NCBI GenBank assembly: GCA_900316285.1
Contig: ONCG01000007.1
Span: 168,296-232,295, forward strand
Direction: 5' to 3'
From: an uncultured Prevotellaceae bacterium
Lineage (GTDB): Bacteria; Bacteroidota; Bacteroidia; Bacteroidales; Bacteroidaceae
DNA: 64,000 nt
Shown piece after piece: positions 7,852 to 17,300 of this stretch. The position numbers were made by a program, and so were the translations under genes. A model generated the notes under the pieces. The model did not search any database and was not told the DNA's origin. It was given only the letters and a program-made list of their open reading frames with translations. The first letter of the stretch is position 1. The number at the start of each line of letters is the position of its first letter.

Positions 7852-8253
7852 ATGACTGAAGAAGAAAAGTCTTTGATAGGCGAAGAAAAATCTTTGACGG
7901 GTGAAGAGAAATCTGTATTAAACGAAGAAAAGACGTTGTCTGAAGAAGAAACCCAACACTCACACCACCACCATCATCACCACTCGCACCACAGCAGTAG
8001 TGATAGCAGTAGTAGTGACAGCAGTAGCAGCCACAGGCATCACCATAGCAGTAGTAGTGATAGCAGTAGTAGCCACAGGCATCATCACAGCAGCAGAAGG
8101 CACAGACACCAGGATGATTCAGAAGTGTTCAAGACTAAAAACCTAAATGCAAAGAAGCGCAGAAAACTGATTGGAAACACATTGTTCTTCATCATGAGTA
8201 TGATAGCTATCATCATTATCCTCTATGTCGTGTATATCTATTCTGTAAACTAA
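7852..8253 (+). CDS. His/Ser-rich protein with a C-terminal membrane anchor, function unknown
   Basis: 133 residues, family not recognised. Three parts: residues 3-35 are a four-times repeated acidic motif (EEKSLxGEEKS-like); residues 36-87 are low-complexity His/Ser/Asp/Arg with a twice repeated SSSDSSSSHRHHH block (39-nt DNA repeat) and a run of seven histidines; then a basic patch KKRRK and one helix (NTLFFIMSMIAIIIILYVV) ending five residues from the C-terminus. No signal peptide, so the His-rich part is probably cytoplasmic with a tail anchor. Metal binding or buffering is possible from composition alone. A terminator follows. Confidence 0.65.
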   Translation: MTEEEKSLIGEEKSLTGEEKSVLNEEKTLSEEETQHSHHHHHHHSHHSSSDSSSSDSSSSHRHHHSSSSDSSSSHRHHHSSRRHRHQDDSEVFKTKNLNAKKRRKLIGNTLFFIMSMIAIIIILYVVYIYSVN

Positions 8254-8289
8254 CGACAATTCTTTTCTTCGGTCACACAAAATACATAG

Positions 8290-8323
8290 CCACCTCGACA
8301 TAAAGTCTGGGTGGTCTTTTTTT
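8290..8323 (+). terminator. Rho-independent terminator of the His-rich gene
   Basis: CCACC-tc-GAC-loop-GTC-tg-GGTGG hairpin followed by a run of seven T. Confidence 0.7.
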
Positions 8324-8416
8324 GTCACCAATCAAATTACGGTAGTCCTTATTGTCACCTCTCATCAAGTCCAAGCGGCCATTTCCATAGCAATGCTTCA
8401 GTCTGCACAAAAAGAA

Positions 8417-8454
8417 AAGTGGGAACCTCACACACGTTGTGAAAGTTCCCACTT
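8417..8454 (-). terminator. Terminator of the nqr operon
   Basis: Ten-bp outer stem AAGTGGGAAC/GTTCCCACTT with inner TCACA/TGTGA pairing; on the minus strand it is followed by a T-rich tract. Lies 39 nt past the nqrF stop. Confidence 0.8.
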
Positions 8455-8492
8455 GCTATGATTGACGGTTATCGTCAACAGCGAACGTATTC

Positions 8493-9761
8493 TTATCCGC
8501 CAAAGTTATCGTACATGATGCTTTCGGGCTCTACGCCGAGTGAGTCGAGCATCTGCACAACGGCATTCGACATCGGGCCGGGACCGCACATATAGTACTC
8601 TACATCCTCGGGAGCCTCGTGGTCCTTCAGATAGGTGTTGTACATCACCTGATGCACAAAGCCCGGAGTGTACTTCACGCCAGCGGCATCGGCTGCAGGA
8701 TCAGGACGGTCGAGGGCCAGATGGAAGTGGAAGTTGGGATACTCCTTCTCAAGGCCGAGGAAGTCGTCGAGATAGAACACCTCGTTCAGGGCACGTGCAC
8801 CATAGAAGTAGTGCATCTCACGATCAGTGGTATGCAAGGTCTTCGTCATGTGCATGATCTGTGCGCGCAGCGGAGCCATACCGGCACCACCACCAACCCA
8901 GATCATCTCCTTCTTTGAGTCGAAGTGTGGGTGGAAGTCGCCGTAAGGACCACTCATGATGACCTTGTCGCCAGGCTTCAGCGAGAAGATGTAGCTGGAA
9001 GCAATACCGGGGTTCACCTCCATGAAGCCAGAACGGTCGGGCTTGAACGGCGGCGTAGCAATACGCACCGTCAGCATGAACACATCGCCCTCGGCAGGAT
9101 AGTTGGCCATCGAGTAGGCACGGATGGTGGGTTCAGGATTCTTACACTTCAGCGGGAAGAGTCCGAACTTCTCCCATGAGGGCAGATACTCATCGCCAAT
9201 CAGGCTCTTATCGAAGTCCTTATCGTAGTCGATGCAGTCGAACTGTGGAATCTTAATCTGTGCATAGGAACCCGGCAGGAAGTCCATGTGGGCTCCGGCA
9301 GGCAGCTGCACCTTGAACTCCTTGATGAACGTGGCAACGTTCTTGTTGGAAATGACGGTGCACTCATATTCTTTCACGCCGAGAATCGACTCGTCGACAT
9401 GAATCTTCAGATCGCCCTTCACCTTGCACTGGCAGCCCAGACGCCAGCCAGCCTTGATTTCCTTGCGTGAGAAGTGAGGACGCTCAGAGTCGAGAATCTC
9501 TCCCCCCCCCTCGAGCACCTGCACCTTACACTGGCCGCAAGAGGCTTTTCCACCACAGGCAGAAGGCAGGAAGACACCATTCTCGTTGAGCGTCGACATG
9601 AGCGATGCGCCCTGAGGAACATTAATGGTGCGGTCACCGTTGATCTCGATGTTAACATTTCCTGATGGTGAAAGATACTTCTTTGCAACCAAGAGGATTA
9701 CTACCAGAAGGAGGATTAAAACAAGGAATACTCCTATACTGTATGAAATGAATTGTATCAT
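8493..9761 (-). CDS. nqrF: Na+-translocating NADH:quinone reductase subunit F
   Basis: 422 residues. Electron entry subunit: oxidises NADH through FAD and passes electrons to a 2Fe-2S centre. Seen: N-terminal membrane anchor (5-27), 2Fe-2S cysteines at 69, 75, 78 and 110 in the plant-ferredoxin spacing, a flavin-binding RAYSMANYP motif, GPYGDFH and the NAD-binding GGGAGMAPLRAQ. C-terminus ...SIMYDNFGG is typical of NqrF. Last gene of nqrABCDEF, 19 nt after nqrE. Odd: a run of nine G (9502-9510 on the minus strand) codes the EGGGE loop after the cluster cysteines. Confidence 0.96.
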   Translation of the reverse strand: MIQFISYSIGVFLVLILLLVVILLVAKKYLSPSGNVNIEINGDRTINVPQGASLMSTLNENGVFLPSACGGKASCGQCKVQVLEGGGEILDSERPHFSRKEIKAGWRLGCQCKVKGDLKIHVDESILGVKEYECTVISNKNVATFIKEFKVQLPAGAHMDFLPGSYAQIKIPQFDCIDYDKDFDKSLIGDEYLPSWEKFGLFPLKCKNPEPTIRAYSMANYPAEGDVFMLTVRIATPPFKPDRSGFMEVNPGIASSYIFSLKPGDKVIMSGPYGDFHPHFDSKKEMIWVGGGAGMAPLRAQIMHMTKTLHTTDREMHYFYGARALNEVFYLDDFLGLEKEYPNFHFHLALDRPDPAADAAGVKYTPGFVHQVMYNTYLKDHEAPEDVEYYMCGPGPMSNAVVQMLDSLGVEPESIMYDNFGG

Positions 9762-9780
9762 ATCTGTCTACCTCCTCTAT

Positions 9781-10407
9781 TTAAATGTTAAGACCACTGA
9801 AGCACATCATAGCCATAGCCATGAGTCCTACGGTAATAAACGTGATGCCAAGTCCCTGGAGGGGTTTCGGCACGTCGCAGTACTGCATCTTCTCGCGAAT
9901 GGCACCCAGGAGCACGATGGCCAGCGTCCAACCCAGACCAGAGCCGATGGCATAGACGATGGCATCCCACACGGAGGTGATGGCCTGCGTGTTACTCGGG
10001 TCGAGCAAGATGCGTTGCTGCATGAACAGCGAGGCACCCATGATGGCGCAGTTCACAGCGATGAGAGGCAGGAAGATACCCAGTGCCGCATAGAGCGACG
10101 GGGAATACTTCTCGACCACCATCTCTACAAGCTGCACGATACCAGCGATAACGGCAATGAAGAGGATGAACGAAAGATAGCTCAGGTCGACACCCTCAGC
10201 AAGGCAATCGGGACCAAGCACCTTGGTTTGCAACAGATAGTCGACAGGCACGGTGACCAGCAGCACAAACGTAACAGCCATACCGAGGCCGAGAGATGTC
10301 TTCACCGTCTTCGACACGGCCAGATAAGAGCACATGCCGAGGAAGAAGGCAAAGATCATGTTGTCGACGAATATCGAACGGAAGAATAAACTTATTGCGT
10401 GTTCCAT
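9781..10407 (-). CDS. nqrE: Na+-NQR subunit E
   Basis: 208 residues, six membrane helices, inner-membrane subunit. N-terminus [21 protein letters not shown] and [19 protein letters not shown] are NqrE hallmarks; NqrD/NqrE pseudo-twofold pair carries the intramembrane iron centre ligated by one cysteine from each half of each subunit, and the Cys in GMCSY and the one in NCAIMG are at the expected places. Three nt separate it from nqrD. Confidence 0.95.
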   Translation of the reverse strand: MEHAISLFFRSIFVDNMIFAFFLGMCSYLAVSKTVKTSLGLGMAVTFVLLVTVPVDYLLQTKVLGPDCLAEGVDLSYLSFILFIAVIAGIVQLVEMVVEKYSPSLYAALGIFLPLIAVNCAIMGASLFMQQRILLDPSNTQAITSVWDAIVYAIGSGLGWTLAIVLLGAIREKMQYCDVPKPLQGLGITFITVGLMAMAMMCFSGLNI

Positions 10408-10410
10408 AAC

Positions 10411-11034
10411 TTATTTCTCCTTATAAAAGTATGCACGATGAATCCAAATAACACAACCTACGAGGATCAGGGCCATGGCAGGCATGGTCATCATGCCATT
10501 GTTCATGTAGCCGAAGTCGTAGCAGCCGTCGGGGATGATCTGGAAGCCGAGCAGCGAACCGCGACCAAAGAACTCGCGGAAGGCACCGACGATGACCAGA
10601 ATCATAGCGTAGCCAAGTCCGTTGCCAATACCATCGAGGAACGAAGGCCAAGGCTTGTTCTGCATGGCGAAGGCCTCAAGGCGTCCCATGAGGATACAGT
10701 TGGTGATGATCAGTCCGACATAGACCGAGAGTTGCACGCTGACATCGTAGACAAACGCCTTCAGAATCTGAGAGACGATGGTCACAAGTGCAGCCACCAC
10801 CACCAGCTGAACCACGATGCGAATGCGGTTAGGAATGGTGTTTCGCAAGAGCGAGATAATCACATTGGCAAAGGACGTAATCACGGTCACGGCCAAGCCC
10901 ATGACGATGGCGGGCTTCAGCTGGCTGGTGACGGCGAGCGCCGAACAGATACCCAGTACCTGGATAAGTATCGGGTGGTCGAGGTTCAACGGATTGGTGA
11001 GAGCCTCTTTGTTTTGTTTACTTAGTAATGCCAT
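10411..11034 (-). CDS. nqrD: Na+-NQR subunit D
   Basis: 207 residues, six membrane helices. Seen: NPILIQVLGICSALAVTSQL-like N-terminal helix with Cys, and TNCILMGRLEAFAM with the second Cys expected of NqrD. Forms the membrane core with NqrE. Tightly packed between nqrC and nqrE (3 nt each side). Confidence 0.95.
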   Translation of the reverse strand: MALLSKQNKEALTNPLNLDHPILIQVLGICSALAVTSQLKPAIVMGLAVTVITSFANVIISLLRNTIPNRIRIVVQLVVVAALVTIVSQILKAFVYDVSVQLSVYVGLIITNCILMGRLEAFAMQNKPWPSFLDGIGNGLGYAMILVIVGAFREFFGRGSLLGFQIIPDGCYDFGYMNNGMMTMPAMALILVGCVIWIHRAYFYKEK

Positions 11035-11037
11035 AGT

Positions 11038-11703
11038 TTACTCCTCCTCTGCGTTAGATGGTTCGACTTTCTCGGCAGCGGCCTTCTGCATCTCCTGAAC
11101 GAGAGGCTTCAGACCTTCATGAATCATGTCGTTGACACCGTTGGAAGTAAGCGTGGCGCCCGTCACACAGTCAACCTGCGTCTCAGGATCCTCCACTTTC
11201 TTCACTACCGACAGCGCAACATCATCATTGCCGTCCTTGAACACTTTCTTACCAATGAACTTCTCCTGCCATGCCTGCGAGTCTTTGATCTCGGCACCCA
11301 GGCCAGCAGTCTCGCTCTCATGGTTGAAGTAGGCGCCATAGACGGTGGGACCGTCTTGGTCGTGAATGGCCACGAAACCACTGATGCCACCCCAGAGACC
11401 CATGCCTTTCATGGCGAAGACACAAACATCCTCGCCATCGACATTGCAAAGATAGACGGTCTGACCGTTCTCAGTTTTCTCCTCTTTCACCACTTCGGCA
11501 TATTTGGCTTCAGCCTCATGGCCGTCCAATCCGCGAATGTTCAGCGAATAGAGAATCTGCTTTTTCTGGTCGAGGGCCACATTAGCATCCTGCATGGGCT
11601 TCAATGCCTTGAAGATGAAAGCCAGCAGGAAGGCCACTACAATAACGAGTATCGAACTATATATAATAATGTACGCGTTCGAATTGGTATTCAGCTTACT
11701 CAT
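11038..11703 (-). CDS. nqrC: Na+-NQR subunit C, covalent FMN carrier
   Basis: 221 residues from the ATG at 11703, chosen because it overlaps the nqrB stop as ATGA and gives the normal length; an upstream in-frame ATG would run inside nqrB. One N-terminal helix (11-31), then a periplasmic flavin domain. DCVTGATLTS at 178-187 matches the flavinylation motif, so FMN is expected on Thr184. Attachment would need an ApbE flavin transferase, which is not in this window. Confidence 0.95.
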   Translation of the reverse strand: MSKLNTNSNAYIIIYSSILVIVVAFLLAFIFKALKPMQDANVALDQKKQILYSLNIRGLDGHEAEAKYAEVVKEEKTENGQTVYLCNVDGEDVCVFAMKGMGLWGGISGFVAIHDQDGPTVYGAYFNHESETAGLGAEIKDSQAWQEKFIGKKVFKDGNDDVALSVVKKVEDPETQVDCVTGATLTSNGVNDMIHEGLKPLVQEMQKAAAEKVEPSNAEEE

Positions 11704-12860
11704 TTGGTACCTCCTCTCTTCATACGTTTCGAAATATTGCGTGCAACGATGCAATGGTCGATGAGCGGTGCAACCATGTTACCAAAGAAGATGGCGAGCA
11801 TCATGCCTTCGGGATAGCCGGGGTTCATCACGCGAATGATGACGGCCAGTGCACCGATCAGGAATCCATAGATGTACTTACCTGTTTCTGTACGGGCAGA
11901 GGTGACAGGGTCGGTAGCCATGAAGACGGCACCGAAGCAGAAGCCACCCAGAACGAGGTGCTCATACCAGGCGATGGGTGTCATGCCCAGCTGCTCGAAC
12001 AGGCAGGCCATCAAGCCACCACCCACGAAGACGCTCAGCATGGTCTTCCACGAAGCAATGCCCATCCACAGCAGGATGACAGCACCAATGGCAATGGCGA
12101 TGACGCTGGTTTCACCGATGGAACCCGGAATGAAACCGAGAATCATGTCGGAGAGCGACGATGTGACATCGGCACCCTGACCAATCTGGCCCAGCGGTGT
12201 AGCTGCTGTATAGCCATCAGGCAGCGTGTTGCCAAGACCGAAGATGCTGTTCTGAGCCACCCAGATGGTGTCGCCCGTCATCTTCGAAGGATAGGAGAAG
12301 AACAAGAACATACGTGCGGCGATGGCCACATTGAAGATGTTCATGCCCGTTCCACCGAAGATTTCCTTAGCAAAGATCACGGCAAAGGCGCAAGCCAAAG
12401 CCAGCATCCACAGCGGACAGCCAATCGGCAGGATAAGCGGGATGATGATACCGCTGACGAGATAGCCTTCCTGAATCTCCTCGCCCTTCCACTGAGCCCA
12501 GATGAACTCAATGCCCAGACCTACGATGTAGCTCACGAGAATCTTTGGCAACACAGCCAAGAAACCATAGCAGAAGATTTCAAGGAACGATGCCGAGGCC
12601 AGTGTGCCTGCGGCCAGATAGTTCTGATAGCCCACGTTGTACATGCCGAAGAGCATGGCCGGCATCAATGCGATGACCACCATCGACATAATGCGCTTCG
12701 AGTCAATGGCATCGTGGATGTGAGCACCACTCTTCGCCGTTGTATTGGGCACGAAGAGGAATGTCTCGAAACCATCGAAGACACTTCTGAAGGCATGCAG
12801 CTTGCCACCTTCCTCGAAGTTGGGCTTTATCTGATTGAGATATTTTCTTAATGCATTCAT
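11700..12860 (-). CDS. nqrB: Na+-NQR subunit B, membrane FMN/riboflavin subunit
   Basis: 386 residues, about ten membrane helices; main ion-translocating and quinone-binding subunit. Seen: KSGAHIHDAIDSKR, PIGCPLWMLALACAFAVIFAKEIFGGTGMN and FIPGSIGETS, all NqrB blocks. The covalent FMN site should be Thr221 in DGYTAATPL (TAAT here in place of the usual SGAT). A 39-nt gap with GATTTACG repeats separates it from nqrA. Confidence 0.95.
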   Translation of the reverse strand: MNALRKYLNQIKPNFEEGGKLHAFRSVFDGFETFLFVPNTTAKSGAHIHDAIDSKRIMSMVVIALMPAMLFGMYNVGYQNYLAAGTLASASFLEIFCYGFLAVLPKILVSYIVGLGIEFIWAQWKGEEIQEGYLVSGIIIPLILPIGCPLWMLALACAFAVIFAKEIFGGTGMNIFNVAIAARMFLFFSYPSKMTGDTIWVAQNSIFGLGNTLPDGYTAATPLGQIGQGADVTSSLSDMILGFIPGSIGETSVIAIAIGAVILLWMGIASWKTMLSVFVGGGLMACLFEQLGMTPIAWYEHLVLGGFCFGAVFMATDPVTSARTETGKYIYGFLIGALAVIIRVMNPGYPEGMMLAIFFGNMVAPLIDHCIVARNISKRMKRGGTK

Positions 12861-12899
12861 AAGGATATTTACGATTTACGGATTGACGATTTACGATTT
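12861..12899. repeat. GATTTACG micro-repeat in the nqrA-nqrB gap
   Basis: Three near copies of ATTTACGATTTACGG-like sequence fill the 39 nt between nqrA and nqrB; probably slippage-derived spacer. Confidence 0.5.
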
Positions 12900-14249
12900 T
12901 TACGCATTCTCCTTGCGCAGCAGGTTCAAGCCTTCGCGCACAATCTTCTGGAGTTCCAACTTCGAAGAGTCAACAAACTCTGCCACAGCAAAGTCCTCGG
13001 GACTCACCTCGTAGATACCCAGCTGCTCCTGACGGTCGATGTCGCCTGTGATGATGGCCTTGATGAGATACTCACCAAAGATGTCCATAGGCAACACGCT
13101 ATCGTACTCACCACTCATAATCATGTGGCGCTCACCACCTTTCACACGGGCATCCAGACGATACTTCTTGCCAGGGAAAAGCCAAGAGAAGTAGCTGCGG
13201 TTGACAGAGAAGTCCTTGGTGCGAGGCATGATCCAACCAAGCATTTCGTCGTTGTCGTCGCCTTCTGGAATAGCACACACCTCGCTCGTGTGGGCTCCCA
13301 GATAGCCATCCAGCGAGTCCTTGCGCCCAGTGAGCGGGTTTCCATTGATAATACGCACATGGTCCTGCTTGTTCAGACGGCCATCAAGGATGTCCTTCAG
13401 CGGAGTTCCCACCAACACATCGGCATAAGCAGGATTGCTCACCTCGCTACCAGCAATAGCAACCGTACGGGTCAGGTCTACATGTCCCGTGAGGAACAGA
13501 CGGCCGAAGAAGATTACTGCCGTGGGATCGACAGTCCAAACCACCTCACCCTTGTTGACCGGGTCGATATGGTTCACCTGCACACCGACATTACCTGTCG
13601 GACAGCGACCATCGAAGATGTTCACGTCAACATCCTTTGCCTTGTGAAGCACCTCGTTCACCTGAAGCAGACCAATGCCCAGATACGTCTTGGCCATTTT
13701 CGACAGAGCCGTCAGGCCAGCCTGGAAAGCCTCCTCGTTGCCTTGCAGCTCATACTCGAACTTTCCTGCCAGAGGCATGTCGCGAAGTGCGGAGACGAAG
13801 ATGGCCTTCGGAGTCGTCGTGGGATTAGTGGCAACTGCATAGGGCAACTGGTTGATGTAGCCAAACAAGCCTGCCTCAAGCAACGCCTGCTTTACCTCAT
13901 CGCCAGAAAGCGCCGACACATCTTTTTTGCCAAATTCTGCATACTCTTGCTCTGCATCGGCCTTCACCTTCACACAGAGCACCTTGCGTCTGTCGCCGCG
14001 AACCACCTCAGTCACTTCACCACTTACAGGAGAGGCAAAGCGCACGTCGGGGCAATTCTTGTCGACAAACAAAGGTTCGCCGGCTTTGACACGGTCGCCT
14101 TCACGCACCACCACTTTGGGAACGACACCAGTGAAATCGTCGGGCTGAAGAGCATACTCCTTCGCCTTCCCGATTTCCACTTTTGTCTCAATGGCAGCAC
14201 CCTCCAGCTTGATGTCTAAGCCTTTGCGTAACTTAATTAAATTTGCCAT
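12900..14249 (-). CDS. nqrA: Na+-NQR subunit A
   Basis: 449 residues, peripheral cytoplasmic subunit without helices long enough to span the membrane. Seen: the N-terminal MANLIKLRKGLDIKLEG, YALQPDDFTGVVPKVVVREGDRVKAGEPL (lipoyl-like barrel) and SGEVTEVVRGDRRKVL. First gene of the operon; length and order nqrABCDEF are standard. Confidence 0.95.
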   Translation of the reverse strand: MANLIKLRKGLDIKLEGAAIETKVEIGKAKEYALQPDDFTGVVPKVVVREGDRVKAGEPLFVDKNCPDVRFASPVSGEVTEVVRGDRRKVLCVKVKADAEQEYAEFGKKDVSALSGDEVKQALLEAGLFGYINQLPYAVATNPTTTPKAIFVSALRDMPLAGKFEYELQGNEEAFQAGLTALSKMAKTYLGIGLLQVNEVLHKAKDVDVNIFDGRCPTGNVGVQVNHIDPVNKGEVVWTVDPTAVIFFGRLFLTGHVDLTRTVAIAGSEVSNPAYADVLVGTPLKDILDGRLNKQDHVRIINGNPLTGRKDSLDGYLGAHTSEVCAIPEGDDNDEMLGWIMPRTKDFSVNRSYFSWLFPGKKYRLDARVKGGERHMIMSGEYDSVLPMDIFGEYLIKAIITGDIDRQEQLGIYEVSPEDFAVAEFVDSSKLELQKIVREGLNLLRKENA

Positions 14250-14297
14250 AATTACAAAAAACTTATTTATTTAAGATTATAATCTCTAAAAAACGTT

Positions 14298-14306
14298 GCA
14301 AATATA
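14298..14306 (-). promoter_or_regulatory. -7 box of the nqr operon promoter
   Basis: TATATTTGC on the minus strand, 48 nt upstream of the nqrA ATG, exactly on the TAnnTTTGC consensus. It is divergent from the tamB promoter 65 nt away. Confidence 0.7.
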
Positions 14307-14370
14307 AAAAAAAAACGGGAGATAACGAACAAAAAACTCACTTTTATTTCGACTTCACACATTTTTCATG

Positions 14371-14379
14371 TAAATTTGC
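14371..14379 (+). promoter_or_regulatory. -7 box upstream of tamB
   Basis: TAAATTTGC ends only 7 nt before the first usable start codon (TTG at 14387), leaving essentially no 5' untranslated leader if that start is used. Confidence 0.65.
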
Positions 14380-14386
14380 AGCTGAA

Positions 14387-17300
14387 TTGAAGAAAACAAG
14401 AAGAATAATCAGTGGAGTGATATGGACTATCGTAGGTCTATATGCACTTATCGTCATACTGTTGCAAGTGCCTGCAGTACAGAAGTCCATTGGTCGGGCG
14501 GTAGCTGGTGCGCTGTCTGACAAACTGGGTACAGAGGTCAGCGTAGGACGAGTGAATCTTGGATTCCTCAACAGAATCATCATCGACGATGTGCACTTGC
14601 AAGACCAGAGCCAGCGCCCTATGCTCTCTGCCGCTCGCCTCTCGGCCAAGTTCGAAGTGCTGCCACTCACGAAAGGCCGCATCGTCATCACTTCTGCCCA
14701 GTTGTTCGGTCTTCATGCCTCATTGCTGCAAGAAACCCCACAGGGAAAACCCAACTTCCAGTTTGTCCTCGATTCGCTGGCATCGAAGGACACCACCAGC
14801 CATACCCCACTCGACCTGAAAATCAATTCGCTCGTAATCCGTCGCGGAACTGTTGCCTACGACAAGCTCTTCAAGGCACCCCAGCCAGGAAAGTTCTCTC
14901 CCGACCACATCCGAGCCACCGACATCAGCGCTCACATCATGCTGAATGCCCTTCAGGACGACTCGTTGAACCTCAACGTAAAACGCATGTCGATGAAAGA
15001 GGCTTCGGGACTCAACGTCAAGAACCTGAAGCTGAAACTCGTTGCAAACCGCCAGCAAGCCGATTTGCAGGAGTTCTTCATGGAGCTGCCCCACTCGTTG
15101 TTGGAAATTGATCACGTCAATGCTACTTACCGGCACGAAAACGGCAAGTTCATGCCAGCCACGCTTCAATACGAATGCGCCATTCCAAAGGTTGCCATCA
15201 CCTTGTCCGACCTGAAGGCTCTCGTGCCTGCTTTCGACAAGAATAACAACACCATCAACTTTTCATCGAAAATCGACGGCACCAGTACAAGCGTCCATGT
15301 GGGCGAGCTGAATGTGTCTTCACCTGAAGGCACCGTGAAGCTACAAGCCGACGGCTCTTTCAGCGACTGGGGGGCTCATCCACGGTGGAATGCGAACGTC
15401 AGGGAGTTGTTCCTCAACAGCGAGGGCATCAAGTTCCTGGCTTCCAACCTGCAAAAATCCGTCCAGATTCCAGAAGAGGTGACACGCCTGGGCGACATTG
15501 CCTTCGTGGGCACGCTAGGCGGCGTCGACAAAAACCTTGCCGTGAAGGGTCAACTCGAAACCGATGCCGGCAATGCACAGGTGGCAGTAGGCCTGAATGG
15601 ACGGCAGTTCACGGGACACATCGCCACCAATGGCATCAACCTTCAGCGCATCCTCGAGAACAACCATCTGGGGTTTATCGAAACCGATATCGACCTCGAT
15701 GGACAACTGGCCTCTGGCAATCAGCCACCTTCCATCAAGGCAAAAGGCATGGTGAAGCGGTTCGACTACAACGGCTACACTTACAACAATATCAATATTG
15801 ACGGCTCTCTATCGGGCAACGTATATCAGGGCATGCTCGACGTCGATGACCCGAACATCTCGGCGATGCTCAACGGAAGCTTCAGTGCCAAGACTTCTTT
15901 GCCAGAAGCCGATTTGGTAGTGAACGTCAGGCACTTGAAACCGGCAGCCCTGCACCTCACCGACCAATGGAACGACAAGGTGTTGGGATTCAGTCTCTCT
16001 GCCAATGTGAACGGTCGAAATTTGAACACTCTGAACGGACGTGCCGAGGTGAACAGCTTCTCGATTGCTGACAAAGACAACTCCTTTGAAATCAATAACT
16101 TCACTATCGACACCGAAAGTAAAGGTTCAAATCAGGAATTAATACTCGACAGCGACTTCGGACACCTGGAACTGAGCGGGCGCTATGATATAAAAACACT
16201 GGCCCAGAGCCTTACCAATCATCTGGCGAAACGCATCCCCACGCTACCAGGATTCAACAAGGGCATAAAGGCCACCAACAACGAAGTAACTGTCAAAGCA
16301 AACATCAAAGACGGCAGATGGCTTCAGGAGTTCTTCAACATCCCACTGACACTCCACGAACCCTTGATCCTCGACGGCTATCTTGACGATGCCAACGAGC
16401 AACTCGACCTTCATGCCACACTGCCCAACTTTACCTACGACGACAGCAACTACAAGGATGCGGTCATCAACATCAGCACGCCAGCTGACAAACTGAAGGC
16501 ACACGCCACCATCACCCGTCTGGCCGAAAACGGTCACACCCTCTCGCTGGAACTCGATGCCGATGCAGCCAACAACCACCTGGCCACCTCGCTCTTCTTC
16601 GACAACCAAGCTAAGCAGGTCATCAAAGGGCAACTGAATGCCGACACGCAGTTCTTCACCACTAGCGACAACCGCGATGCTGCCCACGTCGACATCCACA
16701 CTTCCGAAATCTCCATCAACGACACCATCTGGCATGTGGAGCCCGGCAACATTGTCTATAGCAAAAACGACCTAACAGTCGACCATTTGGCCGTGAAGCA
16801 TGAGAATCAACACATTATCATCGACGGACGTGCCACCAAGGAAGCTACCGACACACTGTTTGCCGAACTGAAGGATATCGACGTGAAATATATCCTCGAC
16901 CTCGTGAATTTCCATTCCGTGGAGTTCAGCGGACGGGCCACAGGCCTCGCTCATCTCACTCAGGCATTCGACACTCCTGAGGCTGCCACTCAGCTACGCG
17001 TCGACGACTTCAGGTTCCAGAACGGACGTATGGGTGTTCTCACGGCCAATGCACGACTGAACAACGAGATGAAGCAAATCGACATCCATGCTATTGCCAA
17101 CGACAATCTGTTCAGCCTGGAGTCCATGCAGCCGGCATTCCCACTCGAAAGCCAAAGCACCGATGAACGGCCATTCTCTTACATCAACATCAATGGCTAT
17201 GTGTCGCCACAACGCAACGACATAGAACTCTTCATCGACCCCCACCATGCAAGAGGCGAGTTCCTTGAGTCGTTCTGCGGCAGCTTTATGAGAAATGTAA

